64,000 bases of DNA from assembly GCA_009838965.1 (NCBI GenBank), contig VXQP01000104.1:1-64000 (forward strand). Direction: 5' to 3'. Below the pieces are notes generated by a model. That model was not told the origin of the DNA. It saw nothing but the letters and a program-made list of their open reading frames with translations, and did no database searches. The stretch comes from Chloroflexota bacterium (GTDB lineage Bacteria > Chloroflexota > Dehalococcoidia > Lucifugimonadales > Australimonadaceae). Each line of letters starts with the position of its first letter. The stretch's first letter is position 1. A program made the translations under genes and the position numbers. This document shows, one piece after another, positions 34,458-43,209 of the stretch.

Positions 34458-36664
34458 TGCCTGTCTCACAAGAAACGCTTGACGAGATCGCCCTCACCCG
34501 TGAGGAGTACGACCTCATCGTCAGCAGGATCGAGCGGGAGCCCAACGGCGTCGAATTGGGCCTGTTCGGCGCGCTCTGGAGCGAGCACTGCGGCTACAAG
34601 CACTCGAAGCCGCTCCTGCGCGGGTTTCCCACCACCGGCGAGGCTGTGCGCGTGCAGGCAGGCGAGGAGAACGCAGGCGTCGTCGACATCGGCGGCGGCC
34701 TCGCCGTCGTCTTCAAGATTGAATCGCACAACCACCCGTCCGCCGTCGAGCCCTACCAGGGCGCTGCGACGGGTGTCGGGGGCATCGTCCGCGACATCCT
34801 CGCGATGGGTGCGCGCCCCATAGCGCTCCTGAACTCGCTGCGCTTCGGCCCGCTCGACACCGCGCGCAACCGCTACCTCTTCCAGGGCGTCGTCGCCGGC
34901 ATCTCCGGCTACGGCAACTGCATCGGCGTGCCGGACGTGGGCGGCGAGACGATGTTCGCGCCTACCTACAGCGGCAACCCCCTCGTGAACGCGATGTGCG
35001 TCGGCCTGCTCCCGCACGGAGCGCTCATGCGCGCCGCCGCCGCGAATCCCGGCTCCCTCTTCCTGCTCGCAGGCTCCGCCACCGGCAGGGATGGCATCCA
35101 CGGCGCGTCCGGCCTCGCCTCCCGGACATTCGAGGAGGAGCGCGAGATGCGGCCCACTGTCCAGGTTGGGGACCCGTTCCTGGAGAAGGTGCTCATCGAG
35201 GCCTGCCTCGAAGCCGCCGCGAGCGGGCTGCTCGACGGCATGCAGGACCTTGGGGCGGCGGGACTCACCAGCTCCGTGATGGAGTGCGCCGCGAGGGGCG
35301 GCACCGGCGTCGAGATAGACGTTGCGCTCGTTCCTCGTCGCGAGGATGGCATGACCCCCTACGAGGTGATGCTCTCCGAGTCCCAGGAGCGGATGCTCCT
35401 CATCGTCAAACCGGAGAACGAGGACGCCGTTCGCCGCATCTTCGACCGGTGGGACGTACCCCTCACCGCCATCGGTACCGTCACCGGCGACGGCGTGGCG
35501 CGCGTCTACGACGGCCCCGAGCTCGCCGCCGAGGTCAACATCGCGACGCTCGTCGAAGCGCCGCAGTACCGCCCCGGCGGGACGCGCCCTGCGTACCTCG
35601 ACGCGCTGCACACCGCGCCGATGCCTCCGGCCACCGATCCGGGGGAAGCAGGACGCATCCTTCGCGACCTCCTCGCCTCCCCCAACGTCGCCAGCAAGCG
35701 CGCCGTCTACCGCCGCTACGACCACGAGGTGCAGACCCGCACGATGGTCAAACCCGGCGCGGGCGACGCCGCTGTCCTCCGGCTACGGGAGATACCGAAG
35801 GCGCTCGCCCTCGCCGTTGACGGCAACGGACGTCTCGTCTGGCTCGACCCCTACACCGGGGGAGCGATGGCCGTCGCCGAGGCGTGCCGCAATGTCGCCG
35901 CATCCGGCGCGACGCCTCTGGCCGTCACCGACTGCCTCAACTTCGGCAACCCGCAGAAGCCGGAGGTCTACTACCAGTTGGATGAATGCATCCGGGGCAT
36001 GGCCGACGCCTGCCGCGCCTTGGGCGTCCCCGTCGTGAGCGGCAACGTCTCGCTCTACAACGAGACACAGGGCGAGGCCGTCTACCCCACGCCCGTCGTC
36101 GGCGCCGTGGGCCTGCTCGACGACGCCCGCAACGCGCTCGGCGCCGCGTTCGCCCGCGAGAGTGATGCCGTCCTTCTGCTCGGCGCGTCGCCGGCGGACG
36201 ATGGCGCGCTCGCCGGGAGCGAGTACCTCGCCCTCGAGCACGGCACGGTCGCGGGCAGACCGACCATCGACCTCGATGCCGAGGCCCGCCTGCAGCGCCT
36301 CCTCGTTGGCCTCGCACGCGAGCGCCTGCTGAGCTCCGCCCACGACTGCTCGGACGGCGGGCTCGCCGTCGCGCTGGCGGAGAGCGCCGTCCTCGGCGGC
36401 GTTGGCTTCACTGGCGCGGGCAACTTGCCGGAAGGACGCTGGGACGCCGCCCTCTTCGGCGAGACGCCGTCGCGCGCCGTCGTCAGCTGCGCGGAAACGG
36501 ACGCCGCCCGCGTCGAGGCCGCCGCTCGGGAAGCGGGCGTTCCCTGCGCACGGCTGGGCGTCGCAGGCGGTACACGGTTCACCATCCCCGGCCTCGTTGA
36601 TGAATCGCTCGCAGACCTCGCCGACGCCTTCTTCGGCGGCCTGGAGCGCGCGCTGAACGCCTAG
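34457..36664 (+). CDS. purL: Phosphoribosylformylglycinamidine synthase, large (synthetase) subunit
   Basis: PurL converts FGAR and ammonia to FGAM using ATP. The 735-residue length marks the small PurL type that works with separate PurQ and PurS. Motifs include LFGALWSEHCGYKHSKP, FKIESHNHPSAVEPYQGAATGVGGI (in part), GIHGASGLAS and AHDCSDGGLAVALAES. The duplicated AIRS-type halves are visible. It is the last gene of this co-directional group; about 215 nt without a gene follow. Confidence 0.96.
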   Translation: MPVSQETLDEIALTREEYDLIVSRIEREPNGVELGLFGALWSEHCGYKHSKPLLRGFPTTGEAVRVQAGEENAGVVDIGGGLAVVFKIESHNHPSAVEPYQGAATGVGGIVRDILAMGARPIALLNSLRFGPLDTARNRYLFQGVVAGISGYGNCIGVPDVGGETMFAPTYSGNPLVNAMCVGLLPHGALMRAAAANPGSLFLLAGSATGRDGIHGASGLASRTFEEEREMRPTVQVGDPFLEKVLIEACLEAAASGLLDGMQDLGAAGLTSSVMECAARGGTGVEIDVALVPRREDGMTPYEVMLSESQERMLLIVKPENEDAVRRIFDRWDVPLTAIGTVTGDGVARVYDGPELAAEVNIATLVEAPQYRPGGTRPAYLDALHTAPMPPATDPGEAGRILRDLLASPNVASKRAVYRRYDHEVQTRTMVKPGAGDAAVLRLREIPKALALAVDGNGRLVWLDPYTGGAMAVAEACRNVAASGATPLAVTDCLNFGNPQKPEVYYQLDECIRGMADACRALGVPVVSGNVSLYNETQGEAVYPTPVVGAVGLLDDARNALGAAFARESDAVLLLGASPADDGALAGSEYLALEHGTVAGRPTIDLDAEARLQRLLVGLARERLLSSAHDCSDGGLAVALAESAVLGGVGFTGAGNLPEGRWDAALFGETPSRAVVSCAETDAARVEAAAREAGVPCARLGVAGGTRFTIPGLVDESLADLADAFFGGLERALNA

Positions 36665-36837
36665 GATCGGCGTCCCGGAAAACGCAAGCGTACGGATCAT
36701 CGGAATTCGGCGAACTGCTTCGCGTGGGGTTTGCGGAGCCGATGTGTGAACATCCACCCCGTGCAGGAACTGCACGCCGCAACTGCGACACGAGCCACTT
36801 GCGCAACGAACGCGCGGGGGAGGAGCCTGTCCGGTGG

Positions 36838-36843
36838 TATGAT
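36838..36843 (+). promoter_or_regulatory. -10 box upstream of rplI
   Basis: TATGAT would start transcription about 30 nt before the rplI ATG. The -35 region is not recognisable. The preceding gap (36665-36837) holds a small hairpin, gtgcag-gaa-ctgcac, at 36761-36775 and nothing else that I can support. Confidence 0.4.
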
Positions 36844-36879
36844 GTTTGTTCATACCCCAACAGTGCGAGGAACAGCGAG

Positions 36880-37494
36880 ATGAAAGTCATCTTTCTCGAA
36901 GACGTGGCCGGCGCCGCTGATGCAGGCGAGGTCAAAGACGTGAAGAACGGGTTCGCCCGCAACTACCTTCTGCCCCGCGGGCTTGCCGCCCCGGCGACCC
37001 CCGGACAGTTGCAGCGCATACGCGCCATCGAAGCAGCGGCAAAGCAGAAGCGCCTCCAGTACTCCGAGGAGTGGGGGGAGGTCGCCGCGCTGATCCGGGG
37101 CATGGAAGTGCCCGTTGAGGTGCGCGTCGGTCCGAACGGACGGCTCTTCGGCTCCGTCACCGGGCGCCACATCGCCGACCGGCTCTCCGCCGCCACCGGG
37201 CGCACGATCGACCACCGGCAGGTGCTCCTCGGCGCCGCCATCCATGAACCCGGCGACTACCCCGTCAACATCCGCCTCTACCGCGAAGTGACCGCCGAGA
37301 TAACGGTCTCCGTCGTTCCCGAAGGCTACGAGGCTGCCCAGGCCGCCGATGCCGAATCGGAGGACGACGCACCCGCGTCCGAAGAGAGCGCCTACGAAGA
37401 GTACGAGGAAGAAGTCCAGTCCCCCGACGACGACTACGACGAAGACGAAGACGAGCCCGGGGACGGCATAACCGGAGAAGAAGAGGAGCCGTAG
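36880..37494 (+). CDS. rplI: 50S ribosomal protein L9 with acidic tail
   Basis: L9 binds 23S rRNA at the base of the L1 stalk. Residues 1-150 match the family: MKVIFLEDV, GEVKDVKNGFARNYLLPRGLA, and a C-terminal domain with GRLFGSVTGRHIAD and GDYPVNIRLYREVTAEI. After this the protein has a tail of about 50 residues made mostly of Asp and Glu, ending GEEEEP, which ordinary L9 lacks. The ATG at 36880 is supported by the family start. The gene leads a group with dnaB, a common bacterial order. Confidence 0.94.
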   Translation: MKVIFLEDVAGAADAGEVKDVKNGFARNYLLPRGLAAPATPGQLQRIRAIEAAAKQKRLQYSEEWGEVAALIRGMEVPVEVRVGPNGRLFGSVTGRHIADRLSAATGRTIDHRQVLLGAAIHEPGDYPVNIRLYREVTAEITVSVVPEGYEAAQAADAESEDDAPASEESAYEEYEEEVQSPDDDYDEDEDEPGDGITGEEEEP

Positions 37495-37506
37495 GAACGA
37501 GGCAGG

Positions 37507-38871
37507 ATGTATGCGGAGAAGCTTCCACCACATGACGCGGATGCGGAAGAAGCGGTCATCGGCTCACTCCTCATAGATGGGGAGGTGATCAACCGCATCG
37601 CGCCGCTCGTAGCGGTAGACGACTTCTACCGCGAGCGTAACCGGTGGTGCTACCAGGCCTGTCAGTCCCTCTACCAGCGCGGCGAACCCATAGACCAGAT
37701 CAGCGTTGCCCGTGAGCTTTCGCTCAAGGAGCGGCTTGACGAGGTCGGCGGCCCCGGCTACCTCAGCCACGTCATCGCAGCCGTTCCCACGTCCGTACAC
37801 GCTGAGCACTTCGCCCGCATCGTCAACCGCACCGCCACCATGCGGAGGCTCATACAGGCCGCGGGAGACATCGCCACCATCGGTTACGAGGATTCCCCCG
37901 ATACGGAGCAGGCCCTCGAACGGGCGGAGGACATCCTCTTCCGCGTCCGCAACACCCACGTCACGCGCGACTTCGTCACGATTCGGGAAGTGCTGGACCA
38001 GTACCTGGAGGAGGCGTCCGATACCGCGCCGCTCGATCACGGCGTCGCGCCCATCCCCACCGGCTTCATCGACCTCGACAACGCCCTCGGACGCCTGCAG
38101 CGCGGCGATCTCTTCATCCTCGCGGCACGTCCCGCGCTCGGTAAGTCGACCCTCGCGATGAACATCGCCCGCAACGCGGCGGGGCAGGGCGCTGTCGCCG
38201 CCGTCGTCAGCCTTGAGATGAGCCGCGAGCAGCTCGCGCTCCGCCTCCTCTCCGCCGAGGCGGAGGTCGACAGCCACCTCCTGCGCATCGGCCTCCTCGG
38301 CGACACCGCACAGGCCCGCGTCATACACGGCATCGGCGCTCTCTCCGACCTCGCCGTCTACATGGACGACTCGCCCGCGCAGACCGTCCTGGAGATGCGC
38401 TCCAAGCTCCGCCGGCTGCATACCGGGAGGAGCATCGACCTCGTCATCGTCGACTACCTCCAGCTCATATCGGGAAGGGAGAACCGGGGCGAGAACCGCG
38501 TGCAGGAGTTGAGCGACATCACCCGCCAGTTGAAGGCCATCGCTCGCGACCTCAACGTGCCGGTCATCGCCATCTCCCAGCTCTCCCGCGCCATCGAGCA
38601 GCGCCCCGACCACCATCCGCAACTCTCCGACCTCCGTGAGTCCGGCAGCATCGAGCAGGACGCCGACGTCGTCGCCTTCATCCATCGCGACGACAAGTAC
38701 ATGAGTCCCGAGCAATGGGAGCAGCGCCACCCGACTGACCCCTATCCGGAGAACCTCGCGCAACTGGTCATCGCCAAGAACCGCCACGGCCCCACGCGCT
38801 CCATCCACCTCTACTTCGACGGCAAGTATTCGCGCTTCCTGAACCTGGCGACCGAACCGGCGACCCTATGA
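37507..38871 (+). CDS. dnaB: Replicative DNA helicase
   Basis: DnaB is the hexameric fork helicase. The 454-residue protein has the N-terminal helical domain (LPPHDADAEEAVIGSLL), a linker, and a RecA-like domain with Walker A AARPALGKST. The Walker A here has Ala-Leu where Gly-Met is more common. Walker B is IVDYLQLISG, followed by ISQLSRAIEQR and DLRESGSIEQDAD. No intein is present. It overlaps the DnaD-like gene by four bases, grouping the helicase with its loaders. Confidence 0.97.
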   Translation: MYAEKLPPHDADAEEAVIGSLLIDGEVINRIAPLVAVDDFYRERNRWCYQACQSLYQRGEPIDQISVARELSLKERLDEVGGPGYLSHVIAAVPTSVHAEHFARIVNRTATMRRLIQAAGDIATIGYEDSPDTEQALERAEDILFRVRNTHVTRDFVTIREVLDQYLEEASDTAPLDHGVAPIPTGFIDLDNALGRLQRGDLFILAARPALGKSTLAMNIARNAAGQGAVAAVVSLEMSREQLALRLLSAEAEVDSHLLRIGLLGDTAQARVIHGIGALSDLAVYMDDSPAQTVLEMRSKLRRLHTGRSIDLVIVDYLQLISGRENRGENRVQELSDITRQLKAIARDLNVPVIAISQLSRAIEQRPDHHPQLSDLRESGSIEQDADVVAFIHRDDKYMSPEQWEQRHPTDPYPENLAQLVIAKNRHGPTRSIHLYFDGKYSRFLNLATEPATL

Positions 38872-39521
38872 CCGAGTCGACGTTTCCCGGGTTCGGCGCT
38901 GCTGTGAAGCGGTTGCCTGTCCCTGCGCCGCTGCTCGCGTCTCTCCTGGCCGACATCGCCGACTGCGCCGAACTGAAGTGCACACTGCGCTTCCTCTGGT
39001 ACGAGGCTCAGCAGAGCGGTGCCCCGAAACGCGTTCCGGTCTTCGCCCTGCGAACGGACGGCGTTCTGCTGGGAGCCCTCGGCTCCGAGAGCGAGATCGA
39101 GCGCGGCATCGCGCTGGCGGTCGAGCGCGGCACCCTCATCGAAGCGGGAAACTGGCTCCTGCTCCGCACGCCGCAGAACGAACGCGCCGCCGAACGGTTC
39201 GGCCTCGCTCCGGCGCAGACTGCAGTTGCGTATCCGTCCGAACGCCCCAACATCTTTCGGTTGTACGAAGAGAACATTGGTATGCTGACGCCGTTGGTCG
39301 CCGACGAGCTGCGCGCCGCCGAGGAGGATTACCCTTCCGGGTGGGTGGAGGCGGCCATACGCGAGGCGGCTGCGGGTAACGTCCGCAGTTGGCGCTACGC
39401 AGCGGCAGTGCTGGAACGCTGGAAACGCGAAGGGAGAGGAACGAGATCGAGTGGAAAGCCTGGGAGACATTCTGAGGCGCTTACAGCAGAGGAACTTCTC
39501 GAACGTCGCCGCCGTTCCTGA
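38868..39521 (+). CDS. DnaD-like replication initiation protein
   Basis: This 217-residue protein has a winged-helix-like N-terminal part with RFLWYEAQQSG and a C-terminal DnaD/DnaB2 domain near residues 125-190. The DnaD signature is NIFRLYEENIGMLTPLVADEL followed by YPSGWVEAAIREAAAGNVRSWRY in part; the YxxxIG-like core is clear. In Firmicutes DnaD helps recruit the helicase to origins. Gene order dnaB-dnaD-loader supports that role here. The gene overlaps the loader by 71 bp. Confidence 0.85.
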   Translation: MTESTFPGFGAAVKRLPVPAPLLASLLADIADCAELKCTLRFLWYEAQQSGAPKRVPVFALRTDGVLLGALGSESEIERGIALAVERGTLIEAGNWLLLRTPQNERAAERFGLAPAQTAVAYPSERPNIFRLYEENIGMLTPLVADELRAAEEDYPSGWVEAAIREAAAGNVRSWRYAAAVLERWKREGRGTRSSGKPGRHSEALTAEELLERRRRS

Positions 39522-40845
39522 GTGGGTGCAGCAGCTCGACGCCGAGTCCGCTTATGCTGATGTCTGTCCGACCTGCGGAGGCCAGGGCTGGGTGCGCCGC
39601 GACGTGCCCGTCGGACATCCGGATTTCGGGCGCGCTTTCCCGTGCCTCTGTCAGATCCAGCGCAGCGAAACGGACCGCCTTGCCCGCCTGCAGCGCTACA
39701 GCAACCTCGGCGTGCTCCACAACGTCACCTTCGAGACGCTTGCCCCGAGCGGCCCCGGCGTCGGGCCCGAAGCCAACGCCCGCTATGATGCCGCTCTCCG
39801 TGCAGCGCGGGCCTTCGCCGAGGCGCCGGACGGCTCGCTGCTCCTCACGGGCGGCCACGGGACCGGCAAGACCTGTCTTGGCGCCGCTGCCGCCAACCGC
39901 CTGATGGCGCAGGGACACCCCGTCCTCTTCACGTTCGTGCCGGACCTGCTCGACCAGCTCCGGGGCGGCTATGCGGACGACGCGGAGCTCTCCCACGACG
40001 AGGTGTTCGAGCAGGTCAAGAATGTCTCCGTGCTCGTCCTGGACGACATCGGCGCGCATAACGGCACCCCCTGGGCTGAGGAGAAGCTCTTCCAGGTCGT
40101 CAACCACCGCTACCTCAACGGCCTTCCCACCATCCTCACCTCAGCCGTTCCCCTCGAACGGCTGGACGGACGCCTTCAGAGCAAGCTCACAGACCCGCGC
40201 AACGCGCTCGTGATCGACATGGGCGGCGCTACCGGCGCGAGGACCATGAGCCTCGGCGGCATCCCTCATGCCATGCTCAGCGGCATGACCTTCGACTCCT
40301 TCGAACGTCAGGGCCGTGCCAGGACGAGAGAGGACAGGGAGACGCTTGCTGCTGCCCTCTACGCCTCGCGGGCCTTCGCTGAGGAGCCGGACGGCTGGCT
40401 CGTCCTCGTGGGTGGCCCCGGCTGCGGCAAGACCCACCTCGCCGTTGCCGTTGCCAACCGGCAACTCGAACAGGGCGGCGATGTCTTCTTCGCCTTCGTG
40501 CCCGACCTGCTCGACCACCTCCGCTACACCTTCAGCCCGGACAGCCGCGTCACGTACGACGAGCTGTTCGACCGCATCAAGCAGGCGCCGCTGCTCATCA
40601 TGGACGACCTGGGCTCCGAAAGCTCCACGTCCTGGGCGGACGAGAAGCTCTACCAGATCATCGTCCACCGGCATAACGCCCGCCTCCCCACCGTCATCAC
40701 CATGCGCACCCTCCCATCCGGCCCGGCCGACCCCGTTGCCTCACGCCTCAACGATGCCCGGATGGTGACGGAGGTCCCCATCACCGCGCCGGACTATCGT
40801 CAGACGGGGCGCGTCCGGCAGGAGCCCCGACGCGATGTCTCATAG
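39451..40845 (+). CDS. Helicase loader with two tandem DnaC/DnaI-type AAA+ modules
   Basis: This 464-residue protein is about twice the usual DnaC/DnaI length. An N-terminal Cys-rich segment (CPTCGGQGW, then CLC; Cys39, 42, 65, 67) can bind zinc as in DnaI. Two ATPase modules follow. Module 1 has GGHGTGKT (134-141) and LVLDDIG. Module 2 has GGPGCGKT (321-328) and LLIMDDLG. The loader-type arginine motif is SRLND in module 2 but SKL in module 1, so the first may lack an arginine finger. The GTG at 39451 fits the family start MESLGDIL and overlaps the DnaD gene. It probably loads DnaB. Confidence 0.88.
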   Translation: MESLGDILRRLQQRNFSNVAAVPEWVQQLDAESAYADVCPTCGGQGWVRRDVPVGHPDFGRAFPCLCQIQRSETDRLARLQRYSNLGVLHNVTFETLAPSGPGVGPEANARYDAALRAARAFAEAPDGSLLLTGGHGTGKTCLGAAAANRLMAQGHPVLFTFVPDLLDQLRGGYADDAELSHDEVFEQVKNVSVLVLDDIGAHNGTPWAEEKLFQVVNHRYLNGLPTILTSAVPLERLDGRLQSKLTDPRNALVIDMGGATGARTMSLGGIPHAMLSGMTFDSFERQGRARTREDRETLAAALYASRAFAEEPDGWLVLVGGPGCGKTHLAVAVANRQLEQGGDVFFAFVPDLLDHLRYTFSPDSRVTYDELFDRIKQAPLLIMDDLGSESSTSWADEKLYQIIVHRHNARLPTVITMRTLPSGPADPVASRLNDARMVTEVPITAPDYRQTGRVRQEPRRDVS

Positions 40846-41272
40846 CGCCCCTCCGGGCGGTTCGGGTGAGTGCGCGTTCTGCGGCATCGCCTCCGGCGCG
40901 CTCCCACGACGCATCCGCTATCAGGACGACGAGCTCGTCGCCTTCGACAATGCACTCGATTGGGCGCCGCTCATGTACCTCGTTGCGCCGGTCGTTCACA
41001 TGAGCCAGACCGAGTTCTGGCGGTCGCCCCTCTTCTCCCGCGCCGCGCAACTTGCCGTCGAACTCGGCGAGTCCGATGCGCCCGGAGGCTTCCGCATCGT
41101 CTCCAACTTCGGCGCCGACGCGATGCAATCCCAACCACACGGCCACCTCCACGTGCTCGGCGGAGCGCACCTCGGCCTCTACATGGACTTCCCCGGCAAG
41201 AGCGACTTCTGGCTCCGCTTCTACGGCAGCGAACAGCACGACCCCCTCACCTTCCGGAAGCGCCACCCGTGA
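40835..41272 (+). CDS. HIT family hydrolase
   Basis: This 145-residue protein belongs to the histidine triad superfamily of nucleotide hydrolases and transferases. The triad is in QSQPHGHLHVLGG, and the N-terminal CAFCGIASGALPRRIRYQDDELVAFDN (in part) matches the HIT core, with a Cys pair that may bind zinc. The usual IPKKH strand is changed to YLVAPVVHMSQ. It overlaps the loader gene by 11 bases. The substrate is unknown. Confidence 0.85.
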   Translation: MSHSAPPGGSGECAFCGIASGALPRRIRYQDDELVAFDNALDWAPLMYLVAPVVHMSQTEFWRSPLFSRAAQLAVELGESDAPGGFRIVSNFGADAMQSQPHGHLHVLGGAHLGLYMDFPGKSDFWLRFYGSEQHDPLTFRKRHP

Positions 41273-41282
41273 GCGCCGCCCC

Positions 41283-41314
41283 CGTCATTCCCGCGAAGGC
41301 GGGAATCCAGAGTG
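41283..41314. repeat. Interspersed palindromic repeat, type A
   Basis: Identical over 32 bases to the unit at 18828-18859: cgt, then cattcccgc-gaag-gcgggaatc, then cagagtg. It lies between the HIT gene and crcB. Confidence 0.85.
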
Positions 41315-41358
41315 GCCGGCAGGCCACACGGTGTGGTGTGGTGTGGTGCGGTGGCGGT

Positions 41359-41399
41359 TGTCATTTCGAGCGGAGCGCAGCGGAGTCGAGGAATCCCTC
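41359..41399. repeat. Interspersed palindromic repeat, type B
   Basis: Reads tgtcatttcgagcgg, agcgcagcgg, agtcgaggaatcc. An inverted copy is at 58657-58699 and a degenerate one near 60622-60680. Such units recur in many bacterial genomes and are of unknown function. Confidence 0.75.
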
Positions 41400-41417
41400 C
41401 GGGGTCCGGCATAACCC

Positions 41418-41795
41418 ATGACTGACGTCCTCCTCGTCGGCGTGGGCGGCTTCATCGGCGCGGCGTCGCGCTACGGCGTGATCCTTGGCGTGTCGCGCGT
41501 GCTGGGGCAGCCGTCCTTCCCGTGGGGAGTGCTCGCCGTCAACGTCCTCGGCTCCCTGCTCATCGGCGTGCTCGCGGGCCTCGCGGAGACGCGCCAGCTC
41601 TTCGGGCCGGGCGCGCGCCTCTTCCTCTTCGTCGGCGTGCTCGGCGGGTTCACCACCTTCTCCGCCATAACCAACGACACCCTCACGCTCCTGCGCAGCG
41701 CCGCATACCTCTCCGCCGCCGCGAACGTCCTCCTCACCGTCGCCCTCGGCCTCGCCGCCGTCGCCGTCGGCTACGCCGCTGCCCGCGCCATCTAG
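41418..41795 (+). CDS. crcB: Fluoride ion channel CrcB/Fluc
   Basis: Fluc proteins are dual-topology dimeric fluoride exporters. The 125-residue protein has four helices with GGFIGAASRYGV, the Asn-containing NVLGSLLIG and GGFTTFSAITND with the Phe-box region. A single copy is consistent with a homodimer. I see no fluoride riboswitch upstream; instead type A and B repeats fill the gap to the HIT gene. Confidence 0.94.
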   Translation: MTDVLLVGVGGFIGAASRYGVILGVSRVLGQPSFPWGVLAVNVLGSLLIGVLAGLAETRQLFGPGARLFLFVGVLGGFTTFSAITNDTLTLLRSAAYLSAAANVLLTVALGLAAVAVGYAAARAI

Positions 41796-41798
41796 CCC

Positions 41799-41826
41799 CG
41801 TCATTCCCGCACCGGCGGGAATCCAG
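41799..41826. repeat. Interspersed palindromic repeat, type A (loop variant)
   Basis: cgtcattcccgc-acc-ggcgggaatccag, the same arms as the unit at 41283 with a changed loop. It starts three nt after the crcB stop codon and could also act as a terminator hairpin. Confidence 0.8.
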
Positions 41827-41871
41827 GTGCGCGGGCAGCGCACACCGCGCCGCGAAGCGGACGCTCAAGCC

Positions 41872-41902
41872 CGTCGTTCCTGTGCAGGCAGGAACCTCGC
41901 AG
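41872..41902. repeat. Interspersed palindromic repeat, type A-prime
   Basis: cgtcgttcctg-tgcag-gcaggaacctcgcag, a diverged palindrome. A near-copy in the opposite orientation is at 60775-60806, again next to a type A unit. Confidence 0.75.
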
Positions 41903-41917
41903 CCCTGTTCGGTCCCT

Positions 41918-41952
41918 TCCCCCTCGATGGGGGAAGGTTAGGATGGGGGTGA
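41918..41952. repeat. Interspersed repeat, type C
   Basis: ccttccccctcgatgggggaagg followed by ttaggatgggggtg. It is a short hairpin related to 18898-18938. Confidence 0.45.
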
Positions 41953-42002
41953 ATCGGTGGAGCGGGGTGTTGGAGGGGCCGGGGTGAGCGCCTGCCCCGC
42001 GC

Positions 42003-42031
42003 TTGACCGGCGTGCCTTGGGGGAACATACT
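42003..42031 (+). promoter_or_regulatory. Sigma-70 promoter of the amidohydrolase gene
   Basis: TTGACC (42003-42008) and CATACT (42026-42031) are separated by 17 nt. The start site would be about 37 nt upstream of the ATG, which has GAGGAGGG at good spacing. Confidence 0.5.
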
Positions 42032-42075
42032 CTGCCCGTCAGCCATACATTCGAGGGAGACTGAGGAGGGCCAGC

Positions 42076-43188
42076 ATGGGACGCGTAGTGGACGTAGACA
42101 CGCACATAGCCGAACCGCCGGAGATGTGGGACTTCCTCGACCCGGAGTGGCACAAGCGCCGGCCCGTCGTCGTGCAGGTGCCCGATGACACGCTCTACGG
42201 CCGCGTGGACCACATGTGGCTGATAGACGGCCAGATCTACCCGCGCCCCGCCGGAAGAGGCGGCAATTTCCTCGTCACTCCCACCGCCCAGGCAAACGTG
42301 CGCGACCGCGTCGACAGGAAGGCGCGCGAACTGCTCGACCTCCCGATGCGGTTCGAGGACATGCAGGCCACCAACGTGGACTCCCAGGTCGTCTACCCGA
42401 CGCTCTTCCTGGCGTACCTCACCCACGACGCCGCCTACGAGGTCGAGCTGTGCAAGGCCTACAACCGCTTCCTTGCCGACGTCTGGGCGAAGGCGGAAGA
42501 CCGCATCCGCTACGTCGTCATCCCCCCGCTCCGCAACATCGACGCCGCGGTCAGCGAGCTCCGCTTCGGCAAGGAGCACGGCGCGTGCGGCGTCTTCTTC
42601 CGCGGCATCGAGGGCGACAAGACGCTCGACGACCCGTACTTCTACCCGGTCTACGAGGAGGCGCAGTCGCTCGGCCTGCCCATCTGCATCCACCAGGGTC
42701 AGGGCGCTCCCGCGCTCAACTTCCTGGTAGACGTCAGCCGCAGCCACACGTTCACGCACGGGCGTATCCCGCCCGTCGTCGCCTTCCGCAACCTCGTCTC
42801 GAACAAGGTCCCGGAGCTCTTCCCGGACCTCCGCTGGGGCTTCATTGAGACCGGCGCTACCTGGGTGCCGTTCGCCATGTACCAGCTGCGCGGCACGCTT
42901 CGCGCCGACCGGGACTTCTGGGGCCCCCGCCTCTTCGACGAGTACAACATGTGGGTCTCCTACGAGGTCGAGGAGGACCTGCCCTACCTGATGCAGTACG
43001 TCGGTGAGGACCACTTGGTCGTTGGCACCGACTACGGACACCACACCCCCGGTACGACCGACCGCCTCGCCGCCGACCCGTCGGCCCAGGTGCACTGCGT
43101 CAGCCAGATGCGCTCGCGCGACGACATCTCCTCGGCAACCGCGGAGAAGATACTGACGGACAACGCCACGGCGCTCTACGGCGTGTAA
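42076..43188 (+). CDS. Amidohydrolase-2 family metal-dependent hydrolase
   Basis: This 370-residue TIM-barrel protein begins with VDVDTHIAEPPEMW, where Asp and His are expected metal ligands. It continues with LPICIHQGQG in the middle of the barrel and VVGTDYGHHTPG near the C-terminus, containing the catalytic Asp. The family includes decarboxylases and hydrolases such as ACMSD and 2-pyrone-type enzymes. The closest activity cannot be named. It has its own promoter and is followed 21 nt later by a parvulin gene. Confidence 0.88.
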   Translation: MGRVVDVDTHIAEPPEMWDFLDPEWHKRRPVVVQVPDDTLYGRVDHMWLIDGQIYPRPAGRGGNFLVTPTAQANVRDRVDRKARELLDLPMRFEDMQATNVDSQVVYPTLFLAYLTHDAAYEVELCKAYNRFLADVWAKAEDRIRYVVIPPLRNIDAAVSELRFGKEHGACGVFFRGIEGDKTLDDPYFYPVYEEAQSLGLPICIHQGQGAPALNFLVDVSRSHTFTHGRIPPVVAFRNLVSNKVPELFPDLRWGFIETGATWVPFAMYQLRGTLRADRDFWGPRLFDEYNMWVSYEVEEDLPYLMQYVGEDHLVVGTDYGHHTPGTTDRLAADPSAQVHCVSQMRSRDDISSATAEKILTDNATALYGV

Positions 43189-43209
43189 GGCGAGGACAGT
43201 TCCGTATCC

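Noticed and set aside
41273-41417. Fluoride riboswitch before crcB
   Set aside because: The gap is filled by type A and B repeats and lacks the conserved riboswitch core.
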